The notes under the pieces were generated by a model, which ran no database searches, had not been told where the DNA came from, and saw nothing but the letters and a program-made list of their open reading frames with translations. From the NCBI GenBank assembly GCA_004835665.1, contig RBKR01000005.1, forward strand, positions 1,426,001-1,490,000: DNA of 64,000 nt, read 5' to 3'. The translations under genes and the position numbers were made by a program. Each line of letters starts with the position of its first letter. Within the stretch, counting starts at the first letter, position 1. Source of the stretch: Phoma sp. XZ068. Lineage: Eukaryota > Ascomycota > Dothideomycetes > Pleosporales > Didymellaceae. Below are positions 46,569 to 58,359 of the stretch, piece after piece.

Positions 46569-49510
46569 TCAGCGCTTGCGGACGCAGAAGAACAATCCAG
46601 TGCGTCCAAGGAACCAGAGACATCCGATGAAACGAACTATAGCCAGCGCGGCGGTCGCCCAAAGCAAGGCCTGGAAGAAGTGGGCAGTTCGGGTTGTAGC
46701 GGTCGACTAGACGATGTTAGCATTGGCACAGCACAGAGCGGAACACTCAGAAATGTAAATAGACTGACCGAGAAACCGAAGCGGTCGAAGTTGTCCTGAG
46801 TGACGACGACGGCGAGCAAACAGTTGGAACCGATCCAGAGTGTACACAGATGAGTACGGAAAGCCTTGTACGAATCTTCAAGAGTCTTCTCGTCACCCTC
46901 GACCGGTGGTACATAAGGAGCCAGAGCACGCTTGACAGTAGCTTCAAACTGAGAGTCGATATCGGCTTGTGGCAAATCGGGTTCTTCGATGACTGTAGTC
47001 TTTCCGTCGGCGCCCTTCTCTGTCTTCGCTGAGGGAAGAGCCTCGGCCTTATCGGAGCCCTTTGTACCCCAAGAAACATCGTGCCAGTTGGAGAACGCGT
47101 AGACGTTGAGAATGTTGATGTAGGACGACATGATGAGGAGATACTGAGGGAACGATGTGAACATGTGCCAAGGGTCCATATACAGGAATGAGGCAACGTA
47201 ATAGAGACCAAAGGTAGCCGCAAGCGCAATGATGATGATACCCACACCGCTTGATGCGAAGAAGGAATCCGCAAATGCAGACGCTGATGAAGTATCGAGT
47301 TTCTGTGAAGTCGGGTTCGTGAACGCTTGGACGACAAGGTAGATGGACAAGATGACGATGTAGAACTGGATCAATCCGAAAACGGTGAATGAGATCAGGT
47401 AAGACCAGACGGAACCCTTAGGACGATTACCGAAGGCCAAAATGAATTGGAGACCGAGGAAAGCCAGGTAGATGTAGGTGAGGACAGTGTTGAAGATGGG
47501 AGTGACAGTGTTTCCGAAAGGCCAGGCATCTCGTTGATCCGTCTTTGTACCAACAAGACTCATGATGACAACGGTGGTGAGGTAGAAGGAAGCCATAGAG
47601 AACCAAGAGAGAATCGTGTTGCAGGTCGTGTAGATCATCTGGATGTGGAGGAAAAACATGCGAACAAGGTTGTGGCCAGACTTGTACATACGGCCAAAGT
47701 GGAGGAGCGAGTAGATACCGGCAGCGAAGGAACCGTTAAGCCAACGACGACGCTGACCGATGAATTCAGCAACACCTTCAGGCACATCAGTCTCACCCTT
47801 GGAGGCCTTGACGTAAGTAAGATGCCACTTGGAACCAGCCTTGGCAACCAGTTCGAAACAGAGAATACGATCTTCGGCCAAAAACATGTTCTTCTTGAAG
47901 ATGTTCATGCCCTCGATACCTTTCTTTCCGAGGATCTTGGCCAATGTGTGGTCACCGTGGAAGTACTGCTCGAGCGGGCGTCCCATAATGGCACGGTAGC
48001 GATAGGCGGAGAAAGCACCAGGCAACACAGAAACGTATCCGAAAGACGATTCCAGCGGCTTGTCGAGAATGTTACTGATCTTGTACTCAAAGTTCTGGGA
48101 CGCAACGAGCGGATTGAGCAGGTTCTTCCAACCCTTACCCAACATGGCGTGGATTTCACCACAAGCACCACCAAGATCCTTGTCGTTGTAAAACGCCTCC
48201 CAGAGAGCGAGCAGGGACTTGGGACCAGGCTTGGTACCAGCATCGAGCAGGATGCAGACTTCGGGGTTCAGGATGCGACCGATAGCGGTGAACAACCATC
48301 TGTGAGAGTTGATCTTCTTGGTGTTCTTCTGCTTCAGGCAGAACATCATCTGGACGGGAGGAAGGGTGCTGGCGCTGTCATCGTGGGGACGGATGAGCTG
48401 CTGGTTGGGTGTAACGGACAACTGAGTAGTGTACTCGAACTGGACTTTGTCAGAAACAGTCAAACATGGCAATTTGCTGGTGGCTTACAATGTGAGCAAC
48501 GGTCTCGTTGCCGTCAATGTCCTTCTTCATGACACCATCCTGGTAGATACCAATGGTAGCGAGCAGATCGAGCGTGCCCTTGTCACAGGGGTCAATACCG
48601 TCGAAAACCAAACAGACAACGATCTTCTGCCAGGCCGGGCCGCCCTTGTTCCAGAACTCGGACTTCTTCAGGTTGACAATGTCGCGGATGTTCTGCATAA
48701 CACCGTGCATAGTACGCGCGGTAAGCACCTTGTCTTCGTTGTAATATGTCACAGCAATCAAAAGCTCGGTGTGACGGTTATACATGGCCGGGCGCAGATT
48801 GTAGCCGTTCTTCAGAGTGAAGTCGTTGGGGTCACACGTCGCAGCCGTGTCTGTCACCTGTCAGCGTCTCATCGTCACAACACAGCTTTCATCACCTACA
48901 GCGCATGTGCGTGAACTCCTCACTGCCGCTCTCCAGGTCATTGCGGTACTTAGCCTGAATGGCGTTCTGGATAGCAGATGGCACGGGGTAGTCTGCAGAC
49001 AAAACGGAGCCCTGCACGAGCTTGACCTTACGGGTCATGCCACGCTTGAGACCGCCAGCAGCAGCAACAGCGCCACCGGGCTGCTGGCGCTGTCGCCAGG
49101 CCTCAGTTGAGCTGGTCTCGCTCCTCTGGTATGGGGAGGCTGCCCTGTGGGGGGCGCCAAACTCAGTAGCAGGCTCATAGCCGCCCGTCGCCGAGTAGAC
49201 GTCAGACCCGCCGTGTGCCTCGCTTGGGTACTGTGCCGGGCGGTCGGTCACATATGTCTCGGTCAGACTGTAGGTCGAGTGTGGGCGGTTCTCAGGGTGG
49301 CCGTAGAAAGGGTCTTGGTGGGTGCCTGCCGCATTCTCGTGCAGGAGGGAGCGGCCGACCTCTTCCTCATCGTGCCTGCCGGGAGTGTACTGAGCTCGTT
49401 GTTAGTCTTCACCGTGTGCCAACTCTAGGATGCCTATGATGCAGGCGCAAGGGGCGGCCACGCACTTCGTTGTTATGGGCCTCCCCATAGTTTTGCTGGT
49501 TGTACGCCAT
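46569..49510 (-). CDS. Chitin synthase, division 1 (class III-like)
   Basis: Five exons, 49510-49466, 49389-48900, 48850-48489, 48439-46769 and 46706-46569, with introns of 76, 49, 49 and 62 bases, give 901 residues. The N-terminal 170 residues are hydrophilic and disordered. The GT2 catalytic part contains TAATCDPNDFTLKNGYNLRP, LLDAGTKPGP, EDRILCFELV (E488) and QRRRWLNGSF (528-532), the hallmark of chitin synthases. Several transmembrane helices follow, with RFIGCLWFLGRTG at the end. The cytosolic segment WGTKGSDKAEALPSAK and the following acidic loop are typical of class II/III enzymes; class III is my preference. It polymerises UDP-GlcNAc into chitin at the plasma membrane during tip growth. 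Every splice junction was chosen to restore family sequence. Confidence 0.95.
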
Positions 49511-51239
49511 GACGTGCAGCGGTCGAGGGGCTGGCACTGCGTATGGCGAGGGTCCAATGGACTTTGGTGGTTGTGCTGATGAGTGCAAATGGAAAACGAA
49601 GGAAACAGCGCACAGCCGGGGTGATAAAGGGCAGGAATGTCTGGCACAGCTTTCAATTCTCCTCAGCTAGACATGAGCGACAGCGCCTCGTCCCGTTTGG
49701 CCCTAGCGCCGCGCGCTAAGCAGCGCCCGGGGTGTGAAACGAGACGAGGAATGGCGAACTACCTTGTTTTACAACGCGGGTGGCCCAGTCCTTCATCAGA
49801 ATGCGAGTGTACAGTACCGGCGAACCCTGTAGATTACGGCTTGATGCAGTTAGGATTGTCTTCACCCGCAAGAACGGAAGCCAAAGCCTGCTGGCACTCG
49901 TTGTACAGCAGAGAGGTACACACGACCGTCATGCGCAGGTTGTTGCGCTAGGACGCCATTGCGGCCTCTAAAATTAGAGACGCGCCGCACCCCCAACGCC
50001 CTATCCCACCGCTGACTGCCACTGCTCAGCCTCACTAGCATGCGAGAGACAACCATGACAACCCCATCGCTGTGCCCGGCTTGAATCTATTCCCGAAGTG
50101 CGTTCCTGCATCCGCCACTTTGGTGGGCTCACCGCTGCCAGCGGCAAGTTACTACAGCGCCGCAGCAGGCGGGTGCTTTGATGCGCATTGTTTGCACGTA
50201 CCGGGAAGCGAGTTTGTTGGATTGGCCGTTGCGCGTCCTCATGCTCCATCAAGCTAGACGTCGCCTTGTCAACGTCAGCAAACACGCCGGCAAAAACTGG
50301 TGACATCCCCGCGCATATCCCTCCAACGCTGTAGAGCTGCGTTTTCCTTAAGGAGTTGTACCCTCACGACGTGCAGTCTTACTGTGCGCTTGCACCTTAC
50401 AGTCAGCAAGCCTTGAAAGCTCAGCCCTAGCTGTTATTGAGCCCCGCCGCACTGCTGTGTTGGCATCAAATCTCACTTTCTCCGCCCATGCTTTAAGAAG
50501 TGAATTACAGGGACCACCCAGAAATTAAGCTCTCCTTTTCGATGGAGTGGGTCCGGTGGTCCCTGGATCTCGCCGTTGGGCCACCCGTCTAGCCGAGACG
50601 GAGAGTCTTTGTCTGTCATGATAAAGTTCGCTTTCCCCCTGCGAAGCATTCTGGAAGAAGTCAAACTAGACTTCATACATTATGAATAATGGCCTTGAGT
50701 GCTATACGAGTACCACCGATCGGCGTTACTTATAATACCCTTGCAAATGCGAAGTTATATTGATGCGCAAGGCTTGGAACCATGATCAACGCAGGCGACT
50801 TGGTCGCCGCAGTGTATGACGAATTTACTGCGAGCTTCAATGACCGATAGCAGAACAGAAGCTACTTTGTGTCGCTATCAACACTGATGTTTGCTTGTTG
50901 AGGAGGCTTTGTGGTGGATTGCGCTGCCTGTAGCTTGCGATGCTGGAAACGGCGCCAAATCGCGTTGGTACCTGCCCACTGCGTCATCACCCTCAACAGA
51001 CAGCCCACTGAACTCGTCTCTGCGACATAACATACTAACATCCTGCAACCTAGTTTGTATTCCTCGCCTAAGACTACGAGTAGCATCTTCGGTATGTTGT
51101 TACAGCTGTCAGGCTCCCAAAGTTTAGGTTCCGCTGACCACGTTTTAGACACCCGTCAGCCTCACCATAGTGCTCAGCATAGCCGAAGTGCCAATTCAAG
51201 CTTTCGCATACAGCCGTCATCCGTCCCAGACCCATTAAC
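49511..51239. other. Intergenic region between divergent genes
   Basis: About 1.7 kb between the chitin synthase start and the DUF218 gene. No supported gene. The left half is GC-rich and should hold the chitin synthase promoter and 5' leader. Confidence 0.4.
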
Positions 51240-52304
51240 ATGGCTTCAGCCGCAAGCCTGACAGCCTTACCAAAATCAAAAACACATTCAAAAAAAGAAT
51301 ACACCGCCGCCACCAAGCTTCCAGGGGAAATTGCGGGTACTCATTACACTGCAAAATCTATACATGACAACCCAAATTTTGAACATCCAGATCAACAAGA
51401 GTCATCAGGGCCAAAATATAACAAGAACATCGAGGATCTTGTAGTAGTGTGCTGTCATGCTATCTATCGCCCCGATGTCGAAGCTCCTGACTTCCCTACG
51501 TACAACCCTCACGATGAAAGCAACTGGTATCTAGCGCAATTTCAGAAGTCGGACCCAGCAACAGGTAAACCTGGGGAGCACGAGACATTTTTGGCGCATA
51601 TCCAAGCCAGCCTGGACATAATGACAACCGGAACCAATGCCATGTGGAGGGAAGATGTGCCTTGGAACCAAGACCGCACAATTCTCATCTTCAGCGGTAG
51701 TGCTACGAAACAGAACTTCACGCCGATAAGTGAGGCTCGCTCGTATTACCACGCAGCGCTTGCTCAAGAACTCTGTCAGGGCCATATTGGTGGTGGTCGC
51801 GCACGCGAACTTTACAGCAAGGGACGGATATTGCTTGAAGAACATGCCACCGACTCTCTCCAGAATCTACTATTTAGTATCCTGTTGTTTCGGCAGACCA
51901 TCGGACGCTATCCCAAGAACATTCGCATTATAACACATGCATTCAAGTCGAAGCGATTTCTTGAGCTCCATGCACCTGCGATTAATTGGCCCGAAGACCG
52001 CATTCAGGTTCAGGGCATCGACCCAGTTATGTCCAGTGCTGAGCTGAGAATTACGCAGGAAGGAGAAGAAAAGTTCGGATACGCTCCCTGGACACTGGAT
52101 CCACTGGGGACCGGGGATGTACTTAGCGCGAAGAGGAAGCAACGGGGCTGGACTGGGGAGCAAGCAGGAAGCCTCACAAAAGGGCTGGAAGAAAGCGTCA
52201 AGAATTTGGGTGATGGCGAAGCTTCTGAAAACCTTCCCTGGTCGCAGATGCCAAAAAGAGGAGTAAAGACATCGACGGGACCGCCGCCTCTTCGCTATGG
52301 CTAG
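51240..52304 (+). CDS. DUF218-family protein
   Basis: A single exon of 354 residues. The pattern NIEDLVVVCCHAIYRP (about 61-76), TILIFSGSATKQN and ISEARSYYHAAL is that of DUF218/YdcF-type proteins, whose core is a Rossmann-like sheet with a conserved Ser-Gly-Gly-like loop and a Ser-Glu-Ala helix. Later segments NIRIITHAFKSKRFLELHAPAI and WTLDPLGTGDVLSAKRKQRG are conserved in fungal members. No signal peptide or transmembrane helix is evident, so probably cytosolic. The biochemical role of the eukaryotic members is not established. The stop lies 12 bases from that of RIB7 on the other strand. Confidence 0.8.
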   Translation: MASAASLTALPKSKTHSKKEYTAATKLPGEIAGTHYTAKSIHDNPNFEHPDQQESSGPKYNKNIEDLVVVCCHAIYRPDVEAPDFPTYNPHDESNWYLAQFQKSDPATGKPGEHETFLAHIQASLDIMTTGTNAMWREDVPWNQDRTILIFSGSATKQNFTPISEARSYYHAALAQELCQGHIGGGRARELYSKGRILLEEHATDSLQNLLFSILLFRQTIGRYPKNIRIITHAFKSKRFLELHAPAINWPEDRIQVQGIDPVMSSAELRITQEGEEKFGYAPWTLDPLGTGDVLSAKRKQRGWTGEQAGSLTKGLEESVKNLGDGEASENLPWSQMPKRGVKTSTGPPPLRYG

Positions 52305-52316
52305 TAGCGATAGCAT

Positions 52317-53144
52317 TTAATCTCGTGGCGCTAATCCGCAAAGCACAACATCGTCTCCTAATGGGACCCATTTGACATCCTTCAGCCTCGCGACGGGCAT
52401 TTTCGCTTCACCCTCGGTTCGCTCGTTGGGGCAAACTTGCACACCTCCTTTGCCGAGCCAGATCGGCGCTATTGTAACAATGACTGTGTCAACGAGCCCG
52501 ATATTTTGTGGAGAGAGGAGATCGTTAATGACAGCGCCACCGCCCTCAATCATCACACTTCCAATATTCCTGACATCAAGTGCGTGAAGAATGTGCACCC
52601 ACGATAACCGTCGCGTGGGAGGATGAGAACCAGATATTATCACCTGACCGCCCACCTTTTCCAGCAACTGTCTCCTGCCTTCATCAATCGGAGCTTTTGT
52701 GAAGATCCAAGGGGCCTTCCCCTGTCCCTCTCTCGCCAGTTTCAGTACCTTGCTCTCCGCAGTAAACTGCCATCGTCCTGTCGGATCAATAACAACTGGT
52801 CTCGGTTGCCCAGTCAGACCCTCGCCACCGTACCCACCCACGCCTTCGAAACGGCAGTTCAGAGAGGGATTGTCGGCTTCAGCGGTGCCAACACCTATCA
52901 GAATAGCGTCGTGCTTCGAACGCAGATAATGTGTCATAGCTTTGGATTCAGGGCCGGATAGCGCTGTCTGGACGCCGGGTGCGAGAGAGAGCTGGCTGTC
53001 TAGGGAAGTCGCAAAAGTCAAGGTGACATGTGGACGTCCGTGTGGTTTGTTGGGGTGTGGTACCCCAGGATTTGGGATGTAGGGGTTGATTTGATCAATC
53101 GAGGATTGTGGGAAGTGCAGGGTATCTCGTACTGGAGCCGCCAT
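52317..53144 (-). CDS. RIB7: Riboflavin biosynthesis reductase Rib7
   Basis: A single exon of 275 residues from the ATG at 53144; an upstream in-frame ATG at 53186 would add 14 residues. RPHVTLTFATSLDSQLSLAPG, LRSKHDAILIGVGTAEADNP, RPVVIDPTGRW and VMIEGGGAVINDLL mark the RibD C-terminal reductase domain (PF01872), with the NADPH-binding Gly-Gly-Gly motif. The enzyme reduces 2,5-diamino-6-ribosylamino-pyrimidinone phosphate, the second step of the fungal riboflavin pathway. The length fits a stand-alone fungal reductase with no deaminase domain. I prefer the internal start because upstream residues are not family-like. Confidence 0.93.
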   Translation of the reverse strand: MAAPVRDTLHFPQSSIDQINPYIPNPGVPHPNKPHGRPHVTLTFATSLDSQLSLAPGVQTALSGPESKAMTHYLRSKHDAILIGVGTAEADNPSLNCRFEGVGGYGGEGLTGQPRPVVIDPTGRWQFTAESKVLKLAREGQGKAPWIFTKAPIDEGRRQLLEKVGGQVIISGSHPPTRRLSWVHILHALDVRNIGSVMIEGGGAVINDLLSPQNIGLVDTVIVTIAPIWLGKGGVQVCPNERTEGEAKMPVARLKDVKWVPLGDDVVLCGLAPRD

Positions 53145-53754
53145 GTTGCTGCTATCAGTCCAAAGAGTCGCAGTGAAGAAATGCACACTGAACCAATGCC
53201 AGAGCTGCTCTTGAAGTCACTGGTGCAGGGAGTATTAGGGTTGCAGACACGTTGTGTACAGAAGTTGCTGCCTGAAGTCAGCACTGCATAGCACTACCGT
53301 GATCATTACAAGAGATGCACCTCAGTCTCTGAGTTTCTGTGAACCCTTCCGTCCAGTTGCCACAACAATTTACGCCTGAAAACAGAGTTTAGCATTAAGC
53401 AGAGCTGACCAAACAGACGGCAGAACCCCGGCACTGGACCCCACATTAGCATGGTGGCACGCCTCCAACAGCGAGAGCGGCCGTTCTATCGCAGGTGGCG
53501 CGTTCAAGTCGCTTTTGCTTACCTTTTGCTCGTCTTCCTTGTCTATCTCTACATTCTGTACCTCTAATCCAAGCGTCAAGTGCTGGCGCCGCTAAGCCTC
53601 TCCAAACGAGCTTCACCACGCCGCTGCCTGTCCGCTTCGCGCCCCACCAGCCGACTCACTGCGCCCAACGCGCCTTTCGCAATCCTCGTCCTTGCACACG
53701 CGACCTCGAACACCCCTCCCAACTTCGGGCGTCTCTGTACACAATACCGCCAAG
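53145..53754. other. Divergent promoter of RIB7 and UBC12
   Basis: 610 bases between two divergent housekeeping genes. The right part, before UBC12, is pyrimidine-rich and likely its 5' leader. No gene supported. Confidence 0.45.
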
Positions 53755-54432
53755 ATGATGAAAATATGGTCCATGGTGCGTCATGGTGCCTTGCGGCGCA
53801 TGCAGTGTTACGGTGGCAGATACAACAGACCGCTGACAGTTATGCAGAAGAAGAAGCAGGCGGAAGACGATGCCGCGGCTGCCGCGACAAGCAAGAAGAA
53901 GAAGGTCACACCTGCCCAGTTGCGCGCACAGAAAGGTACCTTGCCTCGTCCCGCCCACACCTCGCGCGCATACTTACAAAGCCATGTAGACCTCGAAGAG
54001 CTGTCCCTCGGCACAACGATGAAAACGCATTTCCCCAACCCCGACGATATTCTCAACTTCACACTCACCATCGACCCTGACGAGGGCATGTACAAAGGCG
54101 GCCGCTTCAACTTCAGCTTCGCCATCAACCAGAACTTCCCCCACGACCCGCCGAAAGTCAAATGCACACAGAAGATCTACCACCCGAACATCGACCTTGA
54201 AGGCAACGTCTGCCTGAACATTCTGCGCGAGGACTGGAAACCAGTGCTGAACTTGAACGCGGTCGTTGTGGGGCTGCAGTTCTTGTTCCTCGAGCCGAAC
54301 GCGAGCGACCCGCTGAACAAGGAGGCAGCAGAGGACCTGAAGGTCAATAGGGAAGAATTCAAGAGGAACGTCAGGAGTAGTTTGGGTGGAGGGACAGTGC
54401 GTGGACAGACTTTTGATCGTGTGCTCAAGTGA
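53755..54432 (+). CDS. UBC12: NEDD8-conjugating enzyme Ubc12
   Basis: Three exons, 53755-53775, 53848-53935 and 53990-54432, with introns of 72 and 54 bases, give 183 residues. The start MMKIWSM, joined to KKKQAEDD, gives the N-terminal tail that docks on the NEDD8 E1. A Lys-rich linker leads to the UBC fold, with HPNIDLEGNVCLNILREDW and catalytic Cys111, then FLFLEPNASDPLNKEAAEDL. This motif set separates Ubc12 from ubiquitin E2s. It passes NEDD8/Rub1 to cullins and so activates SCF-type ligases. The 21-base first exon is easily missed; reading through both introns would insert unrelated residues. Confidence 0.95.
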   Translation: MMKIWSMVRHGALRRMQCYGGRYNRPLTVMQKKKQAEDDAAAAATSKKKKVTPAQLRAQKGTLPRPAHTSRAYLQSHVDLEELSLGTTMKTHFPNPDDILNFTLTIDPDEGMYKGGRFNFSFAINQNFPHDPPKVKCTQKIYHPNIDLEGNVCLNILREDWKPVLNLNAVVVGLQFLFLEPNASDPLNKEAAEDLKVNREEFKRNVRSSLGGGTVRGQTFDRVLK

Positions 54433-55446
54433 GTGCCGATCCGAGCTGTCGACTGGCACGAGAAAGATATCTACGAGCAGCGAGCACGTCGCGGCTCTGA
54501 GTCATGGTCAGCAGGCACAGCATGGGCATGTTTCCATATGCTTGTGCATGCGCTGGTTTGGGGTGGGGAGGATTGGTGGCTGTTGATGGATCACACGACA
54601 TATTCCCATTTCAGAGCGAGCATCTAAGAATCGGCGTACTGTCGAGCGCGGCGTTAATATATAGGTTGCTTTGCGACAATGGAACCAAGTTCACATGAAC
54701 CATGTCTCTCCCTCATACACTACTGTTTACCCTCTAGTGACAGGCACTTCACAGGTACAAGGTATGACGATGATTACATGCTAGTCAGAACCCTTCGGAG
54801 GTCGCCGGTGTATGGTTTCGTAAACTATCCCGGCTTGATGCTGTTGTTTCTGTAGTATGCTTAATGCTGCGACTGTAGGATCATGTACTGCTTCGTGACT
54901 GCACCACAACGTGTAAAATATTCAAAAGCTTGAAATCTTCCAGTAAACGTCCAACTCGATGTGATAACATGGGCGTTGCGGTCGATTCACATCATCTTCA
55001 CATACCAAAGTTCCAGCCATCGCAATACGTGAACGCCCGTGCTCTATGACGCAACTGGGGAAAAATTCTGGCGATTCGTCGATCTTGAGTGGATGACCTG
55101 ACGCTGTTGGCTCTGTAGATATCGTGAGTGTGCATTTGAGGCACTGGAAGTATCATGGACGGAGTCACCTATCATCGACTGCGCATTCGGACAATTGGCC
55201 ATGCCTCTACGGCAGTCCAGGCATGTGTGACTGTGATGCGCGGCCCCAGTTTTAGACAGTAGGCGCCGATCTGATTGGCCTCGGGGAGGAATTTGCGTCT
55301 CCGATGGTATGCTCCAGCCCCGAGTTCGGCTGGAGCTTGGACAGAAAATCGTCTCCACACAGCAGCCAGACGTCTCCCATAAAGAGTTGATTATCCCCCA
55401 TACTTCTCTCATCAAGATACCCTCACACACTCTTCGCACATTCACA
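54433..55446. other. Intergenic region, UBC12 to ILV5
   Basis: About 1 kb. The ILV5 promoter and 5' leader lie on its right side. An overlapping minus-strand frame at 55044-55634 is antisense to the ILV5 first exon and shows no domain. No supported gene. Confidence 0.4.
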
Positions 55447-56819
55447 ATGGCCTCAAGACAAGCTCCCCGTGCTCTCCGCAACGCCGCCAGGCAATTGGCT
55501 GTCGCTCCTGCCCAGAAGCGCACCTTTGTCTCGGCCATCAACGCTGCTTCCCGCACAGCTGCCCCCAAGGCTGCTGTCTCTGCCCAGTTCCAGCAGACCC
55601 GTGGCATCAAGACCATCGACTTCGCTGGCACCAAGGAGACCGTCTACGGTAAGATTCGACGCCATTGAGTAAGCTGGCATAGTAGCTGACGAAACCCATA
55701 GAGCGCGCCGACTGGCCCAAGGAGAAGCTTCTTGTACGTCTTCCACGCCGCAATGGCATCAATTCTAGTCTCAATGGCATCGTATTCTAACAATTGAGCA
55801 GGAGTACTTCAAGAACGACACCCTCGCCCTCATCGGCTACGGCTCGCAGGGTCACGGCCAGGGTCTCAACCTCCGCGACAACGGCCTGAATGTCATCGTC
55901 GGTGTCCGAAAGGGCGGTGCTTCCTGGAAGGACGCCGAGCAGGATGGCTGGGTCCCCGGCAAGAACCTGTTCGACATTGACGAGGCCATTGGCAAGTCCA
56001 CCATTGTCATGAACCTCCTCTCCGATGCCGCCCAGTCCGAGACCTGGCCCCAGATCAAGCCCCAGCTCAAGGGCAAGGTAAGCACATATCCATCTCATCG
56101 AGAGTAATCTGTACTAACTTCCACAGACTCTCTACTTCTCCCACGGTTTCTCCCCCGTCTTCAAGGACCTGACCAAGGTCGAGGTTCCCACCGACATCGA
56201 CGTCATCCTCGTCGCCCCCAAGGGCTCCGGCCGCACCGTCCGCACTCTCTTCCGTGAGGGCCGCGGTATCAACTCCTCCGTCGCCGTCTACCAGGACGTT
56301 ACCGGCAAGGCCGAGGAGAAGGCTATTGCCCTCGGTGTTGCCGTCGGTTCCGGCTACCTCTACAAGACCACCTTCGAGAAGGAGGTCTACTCCGACCTTT
56401 ACGGTGAGCGTGGCTGCCTGATGGGCGGTATCCACGGCATGTTCCTTGCCCAGTACGAGGTTCTCCGCGAGCGCGGTCACTCTCCCTCTGAGGCCTTCAA
56501 CGAGACCGTTGAGGAGGCTACCCAGTCCCTCTACCCCTTGATTGGCGCCCACGGCATGGACTACATGTACAACGCCTGCTCTACAACCGCCCGTCGTGGT
56601 GCTCTCGACTGGCAGAAGCGCTTCAAGGACGCCCTGAAGCCCGTCTTCAACGACCTCTACACATCCGTTGCCGACGGCACCGAGACCAAGAGGTCGCTCG
56701 AGTACAACTCCCAGCCCGACTACCGCGAGAAGTACGCTGCTGAGCTCAAGGAGATTGACGACCTTGAGATCTGGCGCGCTGGAAAGGCTGTCCGCTCCCT
56801 CCGCCCCGAGAACAAATAG
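55447..56819 (+). CDS. ILV5: Mitochondrial ketol-acid reductoisomerase Ilv5
   Basis: Four exons, 55447-55648, 55702-55733, 55802-56077 and 56127-56819, with introns of 53, 68 and 49 bases, give 400 residues. A cleavable mitochondrial presequence (MASRQAPRALRNAARQLAVA, ending near TRGIKT) leads to the N-terminal NADPH domain with LIGYGSQGHGQGLNLRDNG (about 88-106), then VAPKGSGRTVRTLFREGRG and the knotted C-terminal domain with GERGCLMGGIHGMFLAQYEVL. The Mg-binding acidic residues and the family length are normal. It catalyses the second step of valine and isoleucine synthesis in the matrix; the yeast protein also packages mtDNA. Codon use is strongly C-ending, as expected for a highly expressed gene. 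Confidence 0.97.
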
Positions 56820-57545
56820 ATGTTCCTTGGCAGTGTGAGAGTGTGATAGCATGTAGATATATTGTCTTGTTCTCGGATTTTGGATTGCGCTTTGTCCGCG
56901 CTTCTCTTCTGGCGCAGGTTTATGGTCTACAAAAGGTTGGGAAGGAAATATGAGCAAAAAGCTAAATGATACCTTACTTTCTTGACAAACATTGACTTTA
57001 CCGTGCACCACTGTGACGTGATTTGAACTGTTGGATGCTCCTATATAGGAGTGCCTACAGCTGATATTATGAGGGGACGTTAACTTGAAGTCGAAATATC
57101 CCTCCAGACGCACATGATTCTACCAACTGTTATTTCCAATTAGAATTGATCGCCGCTAGAATTCTGCGCCCTTGGACAAGTTAATTTTTTTTAAATCTTT
57201 AAATAGTGCACCAAAGTAGCGTTCGTTGTTCAAACGTACGTAGTGCTTTGAGGATTTTTGACCGCGATTCACCCTGACTGTTCCTTTTTGAAGGCGCAAA
57301 TGTACAGTTAAAGCATGATTGCGCACGATTCCACGCACTAGAAATTTCTTGTCAAAGATATCAAGAATATATCATGTATAATTCAGTATAACCTGGGGTA
57401 TCACAATCACGCACATCACTTCTCCAGTGGTCTCCAAAGCACCCGACCACGCACAACACCTCCCTATCTCCACCCATGGAGGCATCCAAAGTATAACAAC
57501 GCTAGATCCCACGACTCAAAAGCCTGCATGGAAGCAGCCAGTCGC
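56820..57545. other. Intergenic region, AT-rich in its middle
   Basis: 726 bases with the ILV5 3' end on the left. Around 57120-57400 the base composition turns AT-rich, with a 60-codon minus-strand frame (57156-57338) of basic character. It could be a repeat remnant, but nothing can be assigned. Confidence 0.4.
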
Positions 57546-58096
57546 TCACCGCGCCAACAACTCCGCCTCAAACCCCGCCCTATCCAACGCCACGCGATCA
57601 GCCCTCCGCTGCTTCAACGCAACAAGCGCTTCCTCTTCTGTCTTAAGTTGAGACTATTACCTGTAAGTTCCTTTCTATTACTGGTTTGATAGCACAACTA
57701 GTAACTTACCGCCACAGCTCGCAACTCATCCGCACTCCTGATCCACAGGTTATACCACTTCTTGGTCCCTTCGTCGTCCAAGCCGCGGTGCTTTCTAGAT
57801 GAGAGTTTGGCGCGTGTCCGGACGTGGGTTTTATATGCTTTTCGGTCTGCGGACCGGAGGGCTTCGATGTCTTGCTCTTTTTGCGTGATCTCGCGGCTGA
57901 GATCTTGCAGGCGTATCGGCAGCTGGAGGGTGTCAGTTGTTTACGTTGTTAAATTAGTTTATAATGGCTTACCTGGGAGAGAGACAGCATGGCGTGCGAG
58001 TGTAGTATGCTTGGGAAGGTGTTGCTGGAGCGAGTTGAGGAGCGTGGTGGTTGAGATGTTGGAGGAAGTGGGGAGGGTAAAGGATATACTGGTCAT
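57546..58096 (-). CDS. Small helical protein, unknown; start uncertain
   Basis: The last two exons are well supported: one within 57922-57710, with the charged helix LSREITQKEQDIEALRSADR and KHRGLDDEGTKKWYNLWIR, and one at 57641-57546, with TEEEALVALKQRRADR to the stop. The 5' end has two options. A short exon 57990-57973 (MLSLSQ) splices in phase to 57922 and gives 108 residues. Alternatively an exon from 58096 (MTSISFTLPTSS) uses the same donor with a later acceptor (CTGCAAG) and gives a longer protein. The last acceptor is TTAAG, a weak site. No signal peptide, transmembrane helix or known domain. Function unknown. Confidence 0.55.
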
Positions 58097-58359
58097 TAGG
58101 CTGATGATGCGTTCTTCTCGACATAAACTTGCAACCAAATTGTGTTTGTTGGCAAGTGAAATTGAGGCCAAGAAGGCATTGTGTGAAGAGGTCGTGGGGA
58201 GTGAAAGGAAATTGTATATACTGGGATGTGAAGGGAAAGTGTCCTAACGTCCTGCGATGACAGTTTTATATACAGCATCAGTGACCACAAACTTTTATTT
58301 ACAGCAGGAGGGAAACAGAGTTCGTGAAAACAATAGACACCTGACTCCACGGTGTGATC

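Noticed and set aside
47447..48532. Plus-strand frame of 361 codons
   Set aside because: Antisense shadow of the chitin synthase exon, with no recognisable domain.
56067..57113. Minus-strand frame of 348 codons
   Set aside because: Antisense to ILV5, whose spliced product is unmistakable; the frame is long only because of the strong C-ending codon bias of ILV5.
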